From: Candidatus Zhuqueibacterota bacterium
Lineage (GTDB): Bacteria; SM23-31; B21-G16
DNA length: 19,280 nucleotides
Assembly: GCA_003644825.1 (NCBI GenBank)
Contig: QNDJ01000004.1
Coordinates: forward strand, 1-19,280
Direction of reading: 5' to 3'
Every line of letters starts with the position of its first letter. Positions within the stretch are counted from its first letter, which is position 1. The position numbers were made by a program, and so were the translations under genes. Positions 1-8,924 of the stretch are shown piece by piece. The notes under the pieces were generated by a model. The model was not told where the DNA came from and did not search any database. It saw nothing but the letters and a program-made list of their open reading frames with translations.

Positions 1-2266
1 GTGGTTCTGGATTTCTTTTTATCCAGGTTCTCATATCACATCTTAAACATCTATGAGCTTCTTTTCTTGCTGTTTCTTCGTCATAAAAAAATTCGATACA
101 ATTAAAGTTATTTTTTCTTTTTTCAGGTGAAACCTTTGGAACATTATATCTTTTTAATAATGCAAATCCTTCTTCTTCTCCAATATAAAAACTTTTTTCT
201 TCTAAGTATATAGATTTATCAATAATTCCATCCCCTCCCAAGAATTTATCTATATTTTTGGCAGCTTTTCTTCCATCAGCTACTGCCTCAACAACCGACG
301 ATGGACCGGAAACAGCATCTCCTCCAGCAAAAACTCCTTTCAAACTTGTTGACATTGTTTCATTGTTAACATCAATCAGCCCTGAGTCTTTAAATTTTAT
401 TCCAACCTGCTTTAGAAAACTCAGCTCTGGTTTTTGTCCAATACATACAATTATATAATCCGCCCGTAAGCTCTTTTTAACTCTTGTATCAAATTGAGGA
501 AAAAATTCCCCTTTTTCATTAAAAACTGAAATACACTTTTTTAACAATAGATTCAACTTTCCATCATCGAAAGTTATTTTTTCTGGTCCCCAGGAATTTT
601 CTATCATAATGTCTTCTTCGATTGCCTCTTCTATTTCCCAGATGTAAGCAGGCATTTCATTAAATTTTTCAAGACAAACTACAGTAACATTTGAAGCACT
701 TAACCTTATAGCAGTTCTTGCAGAATCTACTGCAACATTACCACCGCCAACAACTATAACATCTTTATTTAGAAGAAAATCTTTATCTAATTTATCTGTT
801 GAAACATTTTTAAGGAAAGATAGACCACTGATTACTCTGTTTAGATTTTCCCCTTCAATGTTAAGTTTTTTATCCTCAGTACAACCACAGGCAATAAATA
901 CAGCATCAAATTTGTTCTGTAATATATCTTTAAAAGGTATATCCTCACCGATTCTGGTATTTGTTTTAAATTCAATACGTTCCAGAGAAATTTCTTTTAA
1001 GTCGGGTTCCAGAATATTATGAGGTAACCTGAAACGGGGAATTCCGAATCTCATCAATCCACCGATTCCATCATTTGCTTCAAAAACAACCACTTTGTGC
1101 CCCTTTTTAGCTAAAAAGTAAGCACAGGATAAACCAGCCGGACCTCCACCTATAACAGCCACTTTTTTACCTGAAAAAGATATTTCTTCATTTTTAATAA
1201 AGGAATAATTTGCTACAAAGTCTTTAAGACTCTTTATTGCAATTGGATGTTTTTCACCAAAAATTTCATCAGCAAGCTCACCTCTTCTACAGTTATCTTC
1301 ACAGGGATGAAAACAAACCTTACCAAGAACCCGTGGAAAAGGAATCTTTTCCCGGATTACTTCCGTTGCATCACGATATTTTCCTTCTTCAATCAATCTT
1401 ATATAAAGTGGAATATTGATACCAGCAGGGCATGAACTCTTGCAGGGAACATACTCTTTTTCTGTTCTTAATCTTATGTATTTTTTATCCTGCAGTGCAC
1501 CTGTTGGACAAACTTCTATACAGGAACCGCAGAATTTGCATCCAGATTCTACCAATCCACCTTTTGAAACAGTTCCAACTATAACTCTTCCATTATTATA
1601 AACCATCCCAAGGGCTTTTACACCTTTTATATCTCTGCAAACCCTGACACATCTACCACAATTTATGCAATAATTATAATTTCTTAAATAAAGTGGTTCG
1701 TTTTCTATTACAGGAAGATTTTTAAACTTATAGCCCGGTGTTTCAGGTTTTACACCAATATATTCAACAATCCTCTGGAATTCACAATTTCCAAATAAAG
1801 CACAACATCTCTCATTTTTTACCACATTACTCGGGCAGGTATCCGATACCGGGGTGCATCCTTCCTTTTGACTGCAGGTAAGACAGGCATGAGGATGTTC
1901 AGACAAAATTTTCATAAGATTTTCCTGTCTTTTTTCAATTATCTCAGTTGAATTTGTATAAATCCTCATACCTTCTTCAACAATTGTTTCACAGGCTCTG
2001 ACAAGTCCATTTTTGCCTTCAACTTTCACAAGGCATAAATTACAACCAATTTCATCTCTGGTAAAATTTTCTTCGGTTGATGTAAATTTCTCGTCACCCC
2101 TGTAGACTTCACTTATAAATTCTGAATTACCTATATCCGGTAAGTCTGGATGAGAACAGAGGGCTGGAATATATATATTATTTTCTCTTGCAGCTTGTAA
2201 GATAGTAATACCTTCCTTAACCTTGAGGGAAACATTATCTACTTTTATGTCTATTGTCTTTGCCAT
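1..2266 (-). CDS. bzdV: Iron-sulfur flavoprotein: NuoG-like N-terminus fused to GltD-like NAD(P)/FAD oxidoreductase, 3'-truncated (BzdV-like)
   Basis: I translated this frame from ATG 2266 to the left edge and found no stop, so 755 codons are present and only a short C-terminal tail is missing. The N-terminus is a [2Fe-2S] ferredoxin domain (Cys37, 75, 78, 92), followed by a NuoG-type His-Cys motif (His124, Cys128, 131, 137) and two [4Fe-4S] sets (Cys200/203/206/210 and Cys243/246/249/253). A GltD-like part follows: cysteines at 275, 279, 318, 322 and 326, an FAD dinucleotide motif VIGGGPAG near 372, an NAD(P) motif VVGGGNVA near 505, and GVFAGGDA near 644. The start lies 7 bp after the ferredoxin stop, so the two are probably translationally coupled. 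Its place after the reductase and ferredoxin genes corresponds to bzdV of Azoarcus, proposed to reduce the ferredoxin that feeds benzoyl-CoA reductase. The domain calls are firm. The physiological role, and whether it bifurcates electrons like NfnB-type flavoproteins, is inference. Confidence 0.85.
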   Translation of the reverse strand, partial: MAKTIDIKVDNVSLKVKEGITILQAARENNIYIPALCSHPDLPDIGNSEFISEVYRGDEKFTSTEENFTRDEIGCNLCLVKVEGKNGLVRACETIVEEGMRIYTNSTEIIEKRQENLMKILSEHPHACLTCSQKEGCTPVSDTCPSNVVKNERCCALFGNCEFQRIVEYIGVKPETPGYKFKNLPVIENEPLYLRNYNYCINCGRCVRVCRDIKGVKALGMVYNNGRVIVGTVSKGGLVESGCKFCGSCIEVCPTGALQDKKYIRLRTEKEYVPCKSSCPAGINIPLYIRLIEEGKYRDATEVIREKIPFPRVLGKVCFHPCEDNCRRGELADEIFGEKHPIAIKSLKDFVANYSFIKNEEISFSGKKVAVIGGGPAGLSCAYFLAKKGHKVVVFEANDGIGGLMRFGIPRFRLPHNILEPDLKEISLERIEFKTNTRIGEDIPFKDILQNKFDAVFIACGCTEDKKLNIEGENLNRVISGLSFLKNVSTDKLDKDFLLNKDVIVVGGGNVAVDSARTAIRLSASNVTVVCLEKFNEMPAYIWEIEEAIEEDIMIENSWGPEKITFDDGKLNLLLKKCISVFNEKGEFFPQFDTRVKKSLRADYIIVCIGQKPELSFLKQVGIKFKDSGLIDVNNETMSTSLKGVFAGGDAVSGPSSVVEAVADGRKAAKNIDKFLGGDGIIDKSIYLEEKSFYIGEEEGFALLKRYNVPKVSPEKRKNNFNCIEFFYDEETARKEAHRCLRCDMRTWIKRNPEP

Positions 2267-2273
2267 TTTACAA

Positions 2274-2561
2274 CTACCAGGAATGTATTATTGCATCTTT
2301 AGTACAGGCTTCAACACAGGGCAGAGTGGTATATCCTTTAGATGGTTTACAGGGAGCACAACTGTATTTTATTTTTTTTCTATGTTCCTCAGTTACTGCG
2401 GCTATCATTTTTTCTTCAAGCGGGTCAAAATCGTTTTCTCTAACTTCAAGAACACCAGAAGAACAAACATCAACACACTTCCCACATCCATCACATTTAT
2501 CCGTATCTATTCTGATGAAAAACTCTCCAGAACCATCTTTATAACCATAATTTGCTATCAT
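2274..2561 (-). CDS. bzdM: 2[4Fe-4S] ferredoxin, electron donor to benzoyl-CoA reductase (BzdM-like)
   Basis: A 95-residue ferredoxin with two cysteine sets. The first is canonical: Cys23, 26, 29 and 33 (CxxCxxCxxxC). The second is Cys68, 71, 82 and 86, with ten residues between the second and third cysteines, an insertion reminiscent of Allochromatium-type ferredoxins. Such ferredoxins carry low-potential electrons to class I benzoyl-CoA reductases. ATG 2561 is preceded by AAAGGA, and the gene begins 11 bp after the BzdQ-like gene and ends 7 bp before the flavoprotein, so it sits between reductase and presumed reductant source. No signal peptide is visible; it should be cytoplasmic. The family is certain and the partner is inferred from position. 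Confidence 0.92.
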   Translation of the reverse strand: MIANYGYKDGSGEFFIRIDTDKCDGCGKCVDVCSSGVLEVRENDFDPLEEKMIAAVTEEHRKKIKYSCAPCKPSKGYTTLPCVEACTKDAIIHSW

Positions 2562-2572
2562 AATATTTCCTT

Positions 2573-3439
2573 TTATTTTCTTGATTTTTCTATTAGAGCT
2601 TTTGCAAATAAAGCAGCACCAAGAGCACCGGCAATTTGTGTATCATAAGTAGTTTCAAGAATATCAACACCTAACTCTTTTTGCAACCTTTTAACTACAC
2701 CAATATTTTTTGCAATACCGCCAGTAATACAAAAATCTTTTTCTACACCAATTCTTTCCAGTAGAGTAACAATTCTATGAGCCATAGCAGAGCAATATGC
2801 CGCCAGTACTTTATTTTTATGCCATCCTTTTCTGAGTAATCCTGTAGCTTCAGATTTTGCAAAAACAACACAGGTGCTACTTACCGGTTCAGGTTCTTCA
2901 TCAACCTCAAAAGACATTCTGCCAACATCCTCAATTGGAACCGATAACAAATCAGCAAACACTTCCATACCTCTACCGGTACCTGCTGCACATTTATCAT
3001 TCATCAGAAAATTTGTTACTTTACCTCTTTCATCACAGTGAATTGCCTTGCAGTCCTGACCACCCATATCTATTATTGTTCTTATTGTTGGACCATACAT
3101 AAAATTTGCTCCTCTTGCATGACATGCAATTTCCGTAATGGTCCTGTTTGCAAAAGGAACATTTACCCTACCATAACCTGTTCCAACCACATACTGAATA
3201 TCTTTTAACTGTAATCCTGTATTTTCAAGTGCCCAATCCATAGCCTTTCTTGCACTCTCTGGACTATCAGAACCTGTTCTCATATTGCTATATGCAAATA
3301 GTTTACCATCTACCATTATTACAGCCTGGGAACTAACAGAACCAACATCAACACCTGCTGATATTATATCGCCTGTTTTCCAGTCGATATCTTCATCTTT
3401 CCAGTTGTACTCTTTCCATTTCCAGTATTCTTTTTCCAT
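2573..3439 (-). CDS. bzdQ: Benzoyl-CoA reductase ATPase subunit, BzdQ/BcrA type
   Basis: A 288-residue ASKHA-fold ATPase of the BcrA/BzdQ and 2-hydroxyacyl-CoA dehydratase activator family. Visible motifs are the phosphate-1 loop DVGSVSSQ (31-38), phosphate-2 DMGGQD (124-129), and the cysteines at 150 (NDKCAAGTG) and 190 (STCVVFAKSE), which in the family bind one [4Fe-4S] cluster at the dimer interface. The aromatic-rich N-terminal extension (residues 1-25) distinguishes it from its 254-residue neighbour. With that subunit it hydrolyses ATP to drive low-potential electron transfer onto the benzoyl-CoA-binding BzdNO part. Its short length matches the Azoarcus Bzd arrangement better than the longer BcrA of Thauera. 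ATG 3439 has AGGAG eight bases upstream. The gap to BzdP is 65 bp. Confidence 0.94.
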   Translation of the reverse strand: MEKEYWKWKEYNWKDEDIDWKTGDIISAGVDVGSVSSQAVIMVDGKLFAYSNMRTGSDSPESARKAMDWALENTGLQLKDIQYVVGTGYGRVNVPFANRTITEIACHARGANFMYGPTIRTIIDMGGQDCKAIHCDERGKVTNFLMNDKCAAGTGRGMEVFADLLSVPIEDVGRMSFEVDEEPEPVSSTCVVFAKSEATGLLRKGWHKNKVLAAYCSAMAHRIVTLLERIGVEKDFCITGGIAKNIGVVKRLQKELGVDILETTYDTQIAGALGAALFAKALIEKSRK

Positions 3440-3504
3440 TTTTATACTCCTATCTACATTTTGAAAATAAAGAACAATTCTTAATTTTCCCCCGAATTAA
3501 TATT

Positions 3505-4269
3505 TCATTTTTTCCCTATTAAAGCTGCACCCAGAGCACAAACAAATTCAGGTTCTTCTGGAATCAAAATATCCATATCAATTTCTCGTTTAAGTGAATC
3601 AATGAAACCAGCATTTCTGGCAACACCACCTATAAGAACAATATCTTTTTCAAATCCAACTTTTCTTGCCATTGAAGTAATTCTTGAAGCAATAGCATCA
3701 TGTACAGCTCTGGCAATATCTTCTTTTGGAGTTTTTGCGTGAAGTAATGAAACAACTTCTGATTCTGCAAAAACAGCACACTGAGCATTCATAGGTATTG
3801 TTTTTGTTGATTTTAAAGAAATTCTACCAAACTCTTCAAGTTTTACTTCAAGAGCTCTTGCCATTGCTTCCGTAAAAGCACCTGCGCCAGCTGCACATTT
3901 TTCATTTACTGCAAAATCTATAACCTTTCCAGTTTCATCACATCTTATACTTCTTCCTTCTTCAGCACCCACATCAATTACAGTTTTAGCAGATGGAAAA
4001 AGAAAAACAGCACCCTTTGCTCCTGCTGTTACTTCTGTAACTTTTTTTGTTGCAAATTCTACTTCTTCTTTACCTGCCCCAGTTGCAACTATTTCTGATA
4101 TTTCTTCTTTCTTAATTCCAGTATCAGATAAGGCTTTATTGAACAGGTCTTCAGCTGCTTTTTTTGATTCAAAACCTGCCAGACCTATTTTTCTTATTAA
4201 GATATTACCATTATCAAGAATAATAACCTTTATGGTTTTTGCTCCAAGGTCAATTCCTGCTGTAACCAT
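3505..4269 (-). CDS. bzdP: Benzoyl-CoA reductase ATPase subunit, BzdP/BcrD type
   Basis: A 254-residue paralogue of the next gene, with the same ASKHA architecture: phosphate-1 motif GIDLGAKT (5-12), Cys125 in NEKCAAGAG and Cys164 in NAQCAVFAES as bridging-cluster ligands (spacing 39, against 40 in BzdQ). Phosphate-2 reads DVGAEEGRS (99-107) rather than DxGGQD, which I recognise as typical of BcrD/BzdP subunits. The C-terminus carries the adenosine-site motif IGGVARN. It forms the ATP-hydrolysing heterodimer with BzdQ. ATG 4269 is preceded by GGAGG nine bases away, and the gene starts 26 bp after the BzdO stop. Subunit identity is firm within the class I reductase family. Confidence 0.93.
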   Translation of the reverse strand: MVTAGIDLGAKTIKVIILDNGNILIRKIGLAGFESKKAAEDLFNKALSDTGIKKEEISEIVATGAGKEEVEFATKKVTEVTAGAKGAVFLFPSAKTVIDVGAEEGRSIRCDETGKVIDFAVNEKCAAGAGAFTEAMARALEVKLEEFGRISLKSTKTIPMNAQCAVFAESEVVSLLHAKTPKEDIARAVHDAIASRITSMARKVGFEKDIVLIGGVARNAGFIDSLKREIDMDILIPEEPEFVCALGAALIGKK

Positions 4270-4295
4270 CTTTCATATCCTCCAGTAAATAAAAT

Positions 4296-5606
4296 TTACT
4301 CTAATTTGTCAAAACCGAGAGTTTCCATAAAAGCGTCAATTCTTGCAACAGTTCTCGCTTCATCAAATTCTCTTTCATCTCCCATATTTCCTTCAAATGT
4401 CATAACAGGGAATCCTGCTTCAAGTAATGCCAGTCGATTTTCTGCAATTCCAACGGTTAAACCCTCACATCCTCTATTATAATGAAGCATAACTCCATTT
4501 AAATGCCATTCTTTTGCAATTCTTATCATCATTTCACTTTTTATATGTGGTGAGTAAAAATGCTGCCATTCTGGTTTACTGAGATTCCAATCAGCAAGAA
4601 TTCTTAAAGCCTGTTCTCTTGATTTGATTTCAATTCCTTTCTGCTGGGGTGTTGTTCTTGGTCCCCAGGTTCCATCTTCTTTTACTTCCCACATACCTAT
4701 AAGCCCAAATGTATATAATGAGCCCACTGACAACGCACCAAATTTCTCAAGATACCTGAATATCTTGAGAAATCCCCAGGGTGGCTGTGTATCAGACATC
4801 AACCTGCATCTCTCATTACCTACCGCAGCAATTTGATTTTCAACTCTATACTTTACTTCATCCCTCAATTCTTCATAAAAATCAGCAACAATCTTACTGT
4901 GTTTCATCAATGTACCTAAAACATAAAGAGAATACATCGTTTTTTCATCAAGAGGAGCTGGAATGTTTTTATTTAATACGCATATTTCAGCCCAGACCGC
5001 CGTGGACCTGCATTCATTATATACCGCTTCTATTAATTTTTCATCATCATATTTTCTACCGGTGATCTTTTCAAGCCATTCTATACCATCAAGCATTTGT
5101 CCAACTAAATAATCTAATTTATTATCATTTACAATGTTATAAGGTCCAACAGCAACATCAATACAGAACATAGGAACATCTGGTTCTATATCCTTTACAA
5201 CCTGATACCATTTAGCATGACTGCAGCATATATGGTCCTGCCAGATAAAATCTGGTTTAGGGAATTTTCCACCAAAAACATACTCATCTAATAAAACAGA
5301 ACCCCAGTAATTACGCATATACGAACATAAATCTCGGGCATACCCCCTCTTTTCAACTTCTTCCATACATCTGAGGGCAAACTTTTTATTCCAGGCAATA
5401 GAAGCAGCATAAGGTTCACCGGTTATACAGTATACATCATCACCAAGTCCCTGAGGAATTGCACCAAAAGACCAGGCACCACCTGACCATCTTATTCCTC
5501 CTTTTTCATGAGCAAGAGCATAATCTCTGTAGTAATTAAGCCTTATTTCTTTCGCTTTTTGCCAGCATTTTAATGGTTCTGTTTTATATTGTTGATTCTT
5601 TGTCAT
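4296..5606 (-). CDS. bzdO: Benzoyl-CoA reductase subunit BzdO/BcrB type (substrate-reducing part)
   Basis: A 436-residue member of the 2-hydroxyglutaryl-CoA dehydratase D-component/BcrB family. Blocks such as [33 protein letters not shown] and [19 protein letters not shown] are hallmarks of BcrB/BadE/BzdO. Their cysteines are candidate ligands for the active-site [4Fe-4S] cluster that, with BzdN, passes single electrons to the aromatic ring of benzoyl-CoA. A TTG 18 bases upstream (5624) is in frame, but I chose ATG 5606 because AAGGAG (5614-5619) sits seven bases before it and the TTG has no such site. The gene follows BzdN after 91 bp, the widest gap in the operon, and precedes BzdP by 26 bp. 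Confidence 0.94.
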   Translation of the reverse strand: MTKNQQYKTEPLKCWQKAKEIRLNYYRDYALAHEKGGIRWSGGAWSFGAIPQGLGDDVYCITGEPYAASIAWNKKFALRCMEEVEKRGYARDLCSYMRNYWGSVLLDEYVFGGKFPKPDFIWQDHICCSHAKWYQVVKDIEPDVPMFCIDVAVGPYNIVNDNKLDYLVGQMLDGIEWLEKITGRKYDDEKLIEAVYNECRSTAVWAEICVLNKNIPAPLDEKTMYSLYVLGTLMKHSKIVADFYEELRDEVKYRVENQIAAVGNERCRLMSDTQPPWGFLKIFRYLEKFGALSVGSLYTFGLIGMWEVKEDGTWGPRTTPQQKGIEIKSREQALRILADWNLSKPEWQHFYSPHIKSEMMIRIAKEWHLNGVMLHYNRGCEGLTVGIAENRLALLEAGFPVMTFEGNMGDEREFDEARTVARIDAFMETLGFDKLE

Positions 5607-5613
5607 AAGAATA

Positions 5614-5619
5614 CTCCTT
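5614..5619 (-). promoter_or_regulatory. Ribosome binding site that fixes the bzdO start
   Basis: On the minus strand this reads AAGGAG, seven bases before ATG 5606. It overlaps the coding part of the longer TTG-started alternative (5624), which favours the ATG start. Confidence 0.8.
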
Positions 5620-5645
5620 TTCAAAACTCATAAAGTTTTTTTATG

Positions 5646-5675
5646 ATTATACATTCATACTAACAAATCTGACCA
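5646..5675 (-). promoter_or_regulatory. Possible internal promoter between bzdN and bzdO
   Basis: In the 91-bp gap the minus strand has a perfect TATAAT (5646-5651) preceded after 18 bp by TGGTCA (5670-5675), which matches four of six bases of the -35 consensus. It could add transcription of bzdO onward. In DNA this AT-rich a TATAAT can occur by chance, so the call is weak. Confidence 0.25.
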
Positions 5676-5697
5676 TTTTAATTCATAGTTTTTATTT

Positions 5698-6822
5698 TCA
5701 GAACAGGTCTTCTTCCATAAACATTTCAAAAAACGCTTCACATCTTATTTTAAATTGACCTATTGGAACTGTAACATCGAATTCAAGAAAAAGAGTAGGA
5801 ATTCCATTTTCTTCAAGTGCCTTTTTAATAGCAGGTATATCAAGTTCATGAGGGTCACAAAATTTCTGCTGGATGATTATAGCTCCATCAACTTTAAACT
5901 CTTTTGCTAAATTCAAGATGTGTGGAATTCTTAATCTATCTTCCCAGTCTTTTGAGGGACAGGGAATTCTATCAATATACCTTTTTGCCAGTGCCATTAG
6001 TCTGTCCTCTTCAGGAATCACCTCATTCCAGAAGTATCTTGTTCCTGTGCAATGGTCATCCACTACAAAAGTTGCCCCTATGGATTCAACCATCTTAATG
6101 AATTCTGTATCGTCATCTTCACTACCAATAATCATAAGCCTTACACCTGTTTCTCTATTTAAATCTCTTTCCGGCAAGTTTTTTAGTACTTCTTCAAGGG
6201 CTTTATTATGTTCTTCTTTATCTGTCATCTGATTGGATATAACAACCTCCATAGCTTCCAATCCTGTCAGTTTAGGATTATCTTCTTTTCTGAATTCATA
6301 TAAATTTTTCATTAAACGTCTGTTCTTATTATATATTTCGATAGCTCTATCAATTTCAGAATCTCTAATTTCCTTACCGGTCCACTCTTCAACAGCTTTC
6401 TTAAAATCAGCAATCTCACCTCGAAGATATGGATATGCTCTTTTACTTTGAACTTTATTTGGCATATACAGGTAATAATCAAAATCAACTGGAATATGCT
6501 TCTGCCAGCTTGTAAATGCCTGTCTTATATGAAGACAGGACTGAGAAATCATTATACCATCAAGATAATCATACCTCCCCTGAAGTCCCTGTGCAAGACA
6601 ATCTCTGCAAAATGGACAGAACATTCCAAAAATATAAGGTTCCGTTATATCCTGAGGTTCATGACTTCCCAGAATTCTAACCGGTAAAATACCTCCCGCA
6701 TATAGTATTTCTTCTGGCACATAAGTGCAAAAATATCCAACTACTTTCCCACCAGTTCTTTTTTTCCAGTCTTTTGCATATTTGTGCCTGTTTTTTTCCC
6801 AATCAATAAATTTCTCAAACAT
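5698..6822 (-). CDS. bzdN: Benzoyl-CoA reductase subunit BzdN/BcrC type (substrate-reducing part)
   Basis: A 374-residue protein of the BcrC/BadD/BzdN branch of the 2-hydroxyacyl-CoA dehydratase family. The block around residues 66-90 (MFCPFCRDCLAQGLQGRYDY) is diagnostic. Cysteines 32, 69, 72, 75 and 96 lie in the N-terminal half, some of them likely ligands of the [4Fe-4S] cluster facing the substrate. It pairs with BzdO to bind benzoyl-CoA and reduce it to cyclohexa-1,5-diene-1-carbonyl-CoA in the cytoplasm. ATG 6822 has GGAG eight bases upstream. It opens the run N-O-P-Q-M-V, the order I know from Azoarcus bzd clusters, and begins 30 bp after the dienoyl-CoA hydratase gene that acts on its product. 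Confidence 0.94.
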   Translation of the reverse strand: MFEKFIDWEKNRHKYAKDWKKRTGGKVVGYFCTYVPEEILYAGGILPVRILGSHEPQDITEPYIFGMFCPFCRDCLAQGLQGRYDYLDGIMISQSCLHIRQAFTSWQKHIPVDFDYYLYMPNKVQSKRAYPYLRGEIADFKKAVEEWTGKEIRDSEIDRAIEIYNKNRRLMKNLYEFRKEDNPKLTGLEAMEVVISNQMTDKEEHNKALEEVLKNLPERDLNRETGVRLMIIGSEDDDTEFIKMVESIGATFVVDDHCTGTRYFWNEVIPEEDRLMALAKRYIDRIPCPSKDWEDRLRIPHILNLAKEFKVDGAIIIQQKFCDPHELDIPAIKKALEENGIPTLFLEFDVTVPIGQFKIRCEAFFEMFMEEDLF

Positions 6823-6852
6823 TATTCTGTCTCCATTTTATAAGCATATATT

Positions 6853-7623
6853 TTATTTTCCTGACCATACAGGCTTTCTTTTTTCAAGAAACGCTTTAAG
6901 TCCCTCACTGGCATCATCCGTTTTCATAAGTTCATTTAAATAAACATCTTTTGCCTGAGTTAATCCTTCTTCTACCGTTAAATATAGAGATTTATCTATT
7001 ATCGCTTTAATTATCCTTAACACAATGGGGCTTTTATCGAGTATTTGTTCTTTAAATTCTTTTAAAAGGGAATCGAAGTTTTCTTCAGGTAATACTTTAT
7101 TTATTAAGCCATATCTTTCAGCTTCAGGTGCAGAAATAGATTTTCCCTGAAGTAATAGTTCAAAACTTCTATTTCTCCCAATTAAATATGGGAAAATTAC
7201 AACTGAAACCGGTGGAAAAACGCCAACCATAACCTCAGGCTGTCCAAACTTTGCTTTTTCAGAAGCTATTACCATATCACAGAACAGGGCAAGTTCACAC
7301 CCACCACCTAAAGCTGAACCTTTCACTACAGCAAGAGATGGACATTTTACAGAATTCAATAGCCTAAACATTTCAAGAAATACATCCATCATTAATGAAA
7401 CTTTATCTTCAGTATGCTCGCTAACATCAACACCTGCAGAAAATACTTTACCTTCAGCTAATATCGATAATAATCTTAACTGGTTATAATTAGTTATATC
7501 TTTTAAAACTGAATTTATTTCCTTCATCATTTCAATATTAAGAATATTAAGTGGAGGTCTATTAAGAATAATTTTAGCTTCTAAATCATTCTTAACAAAA
7601 TTAATATATTTAAAATTACCCAT
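6853..7623 (-). CDS. dch: Cyclohexa-1,5-diene-1-carbonyl-CoA hydratase (Dch/BzdW)
   Basis: A 256-residue crotonase-fold protein. The oxyanion-hole segment FSAGVDVSEH (61-70) and ALGGGCELALFCD (104-116) are present, with the two catalytic-type glutamates at 110 and 130 spaced 20 apart as in enoyl-CoA hydratases. The sequences RPPLNILNIEMM near the N-terminus and FGQPEVMVGVFPPV (126-139) are what I associate with dienoyl-CoA hydratases of the benzoyl-CoA pathway rather than fatty-acid hydratases. It adds water to the diene made by benzoyl-CoA reductase, giving 6-hydroxycyclohex-1-ene-1-carbonyl-CoA. It lies 30 bp upstream of bzdN in the same operon. ATG 7623 is preceded by AGAGG. A generic enoyl-CoA hydratase remains possible but is unlikely in this context. 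Confidence 0.88.
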   Translation of the reverse strand: MGNFKYINFVKNDLEAKIILNRPPLNILNIEMMKEINSVLKDITNYNQLRLLSILAEGKVFSAGVDVSEHTEDKVSLMMDVFLEMFRLLNSVKCPSLAVVKGSALGGGCELALFCDMVIASEKAKFGQPEVMVGVFPPVSVVIFPYLIGRNRSFELLLQGKSISAPEAERYGLINKVLPEENFDSLLKEFKEQILDKSPIVLRIIKAIIDKSLYLTVEEGLTQAKDVYLNELMKTDDASEGLKAFLEKRKPVWSGK

Positions 7624-7665
7624 ACTTTATTACCTCTAATTAAATATTTTTCTATTATTAAATTT

Positions 7666-8856
7666 TCAGTACTCTCTTTTAATTATAGTAGCCATACTTA
7701 CACCACCACCACCACAAATACCGGCAATTCCTATTTCTTTATCAATCCTTTTCAGTGCATAATACAGTGTAACTATAATTCTTGCTCCGCTTATTCCGGT
7801 AGGATGTCCCAGAGCAATTGCTCCTCCATGTATATTAAGTTTTCCCCTATCCCAATTTAAAACTCTCTCATTTGCCAGAACCTGTATAGCAAAAGCTTCA
7901 TTAACCTCTATTAAATCCATATCGTCAAGATTCATTTTTGCTTTCTTGAGAGCCTCCGGTATTGAAATGCCCGGACCTTCACCCATTGTTTTCGGGTCAA
8001 CCGCGACCTGAGAATAAGAAACCAATGAAAAAAGAGGTTTTACACCTAATTCCTTTGCTTTTTCTCTATGGGTTACTACCATAGCTGTAGCACCATCACT
8101 CATCTGACAGGCATTTCCAGCAGTAACAGTTCCCCCTTCCCTGAAAACCGGTTTCAATTTTGCCATTTTTTCGAGATTAACTTCATGCCTGATTGTTTCA
8201 TCCTTATCAAATGTAAATCCTGGTTTTTTACCTTTTTGTGGTACCTCCACCGATACTATTTCTTTATCAAACCAGCCACTTTTCTGAGCTCTTGATGCTT
8301 TAAGATGACTTTCGGCTGCGAATCTATCCTGCTCCTCTCTTGGAATTTTGTATTTATTGTAAAGATTTTCTGCTGTTTGCCCCATTCCTTCACCGATTAA
8401 CGGGTCGATACTATCACTCCATCCATCTTCAAGTTTTTTATCTCCCATTTTAAATCCATCCCATCTGACTCCTTTCAACAGATATGGTATAGTGCTCATA
8501 CTATCCATTCCACCTATAACGGCTATTTCAATATCTCCAAGTCTTATTCCCTGAGAGGCAAGCATCAATGCTTTCATCCCTGAAGGGCAAGCCATATTCA
8601 CTGTTTGAGTAGGTATTGTTACTGGAACACCACCACGCACAGATGCTGTTCTTGAAGGGTTTGGACCATTTCCCGCCTGACGGCAGTTCCCCATAATAAC
8701 TTCATCAACCAGTTCCCCATTAATGTTTGCTCTCCTTAAAGCCTCTTTTATAACAATTGCTCCAAGGTCATAAGCGGGTATATCCCTTATTGAACCGCCA
8801 AATTTCCCCATAGGTGTCCTTACTGCTGATAATACAACTATATCATTTAAGTCCAT
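7666..8856 (-). CDS. Acetyl-CoA C-acyltransferase (thiolase), operon copy 2
   Basis: A 396-residue thiolase of normal length. The nucleophile is Cys90 in NMACPSGMKA. The C-terminal catalytic residues are in NEAFA, GHPTG (His351) and ICGGGG (Cys381). It probably cleaves a 3-oxoacyl-CoA of the lower pathway: 3-oxopimelyl-CoA to glutaryl-CoA plus acetyl-CoA, or acetoacetyl-CoA to two acetyl-CoA. Which one cannot be read from the sequence. The operon holds a second, quite different thiolase (15038-16285), suggesting a division of labour. ATG 8856 has AGGGG six bases upstream; the gap to the downstream hydratase gene is 42 bp. Confidence 0.9.
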   Translation of the reverse strand: MDLNDIVVLSAVRTPMGKFGGSIRDIPAYDLGAIVIKEALRRANINGELVDEVIMGNCRQAGNGPNPSRTASVRGGVPVTIPTQTVNMACPSGMKALMLASQGIRLGDIEIAVIGGMDSMSTIPYLLKGVRWDGFKMGDKKLEDGWSDSIDPLIGEGMGQTAENLYNKYKIPREEQDRFAAESHLKASRAQKSGWFDKEIVSVEVPQKGKKPGFTFDKDETIRHEVNLEKMAKLKPVFREGGTVTAGNACQMSDGATAMVVTHREKAKELGVKPLFSLVSYSQVAVDPKTMGEGPGISIPEALKKAKMNLDDMDLIEVNEAFAIQVLANERVLNWDRGKLNIHGGAIALGHPTGISGARIIVTLYYALKRIDKEIGIAGICGGGGVSMATIIKREY

Positions 8857-8924
8857 AATTGTCCCCTATATTTTATTAATAGTGCATTCTTATTTTTTGA
8901 GATACCTTTATTTAATATTTTTTA

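Noticed and set aside
258-2648. Several plus-strand ORFs of 60-141 codons, the longest at 2223-2648
   Set aside because: They lie opposite the continuous flavoprotein, ferredoxin and BzdQ genes, have no family signature, and the opposite frames carry intact cysteine motifs.
3481-3500. Inverted repeat TTAATT/AATTAA around a C-run between bzdP and bzdQ
   Set aside because: An AT-only six-base stem is expected by chance here, and the following gene has its own good ribosome site with no sign of attenuation.
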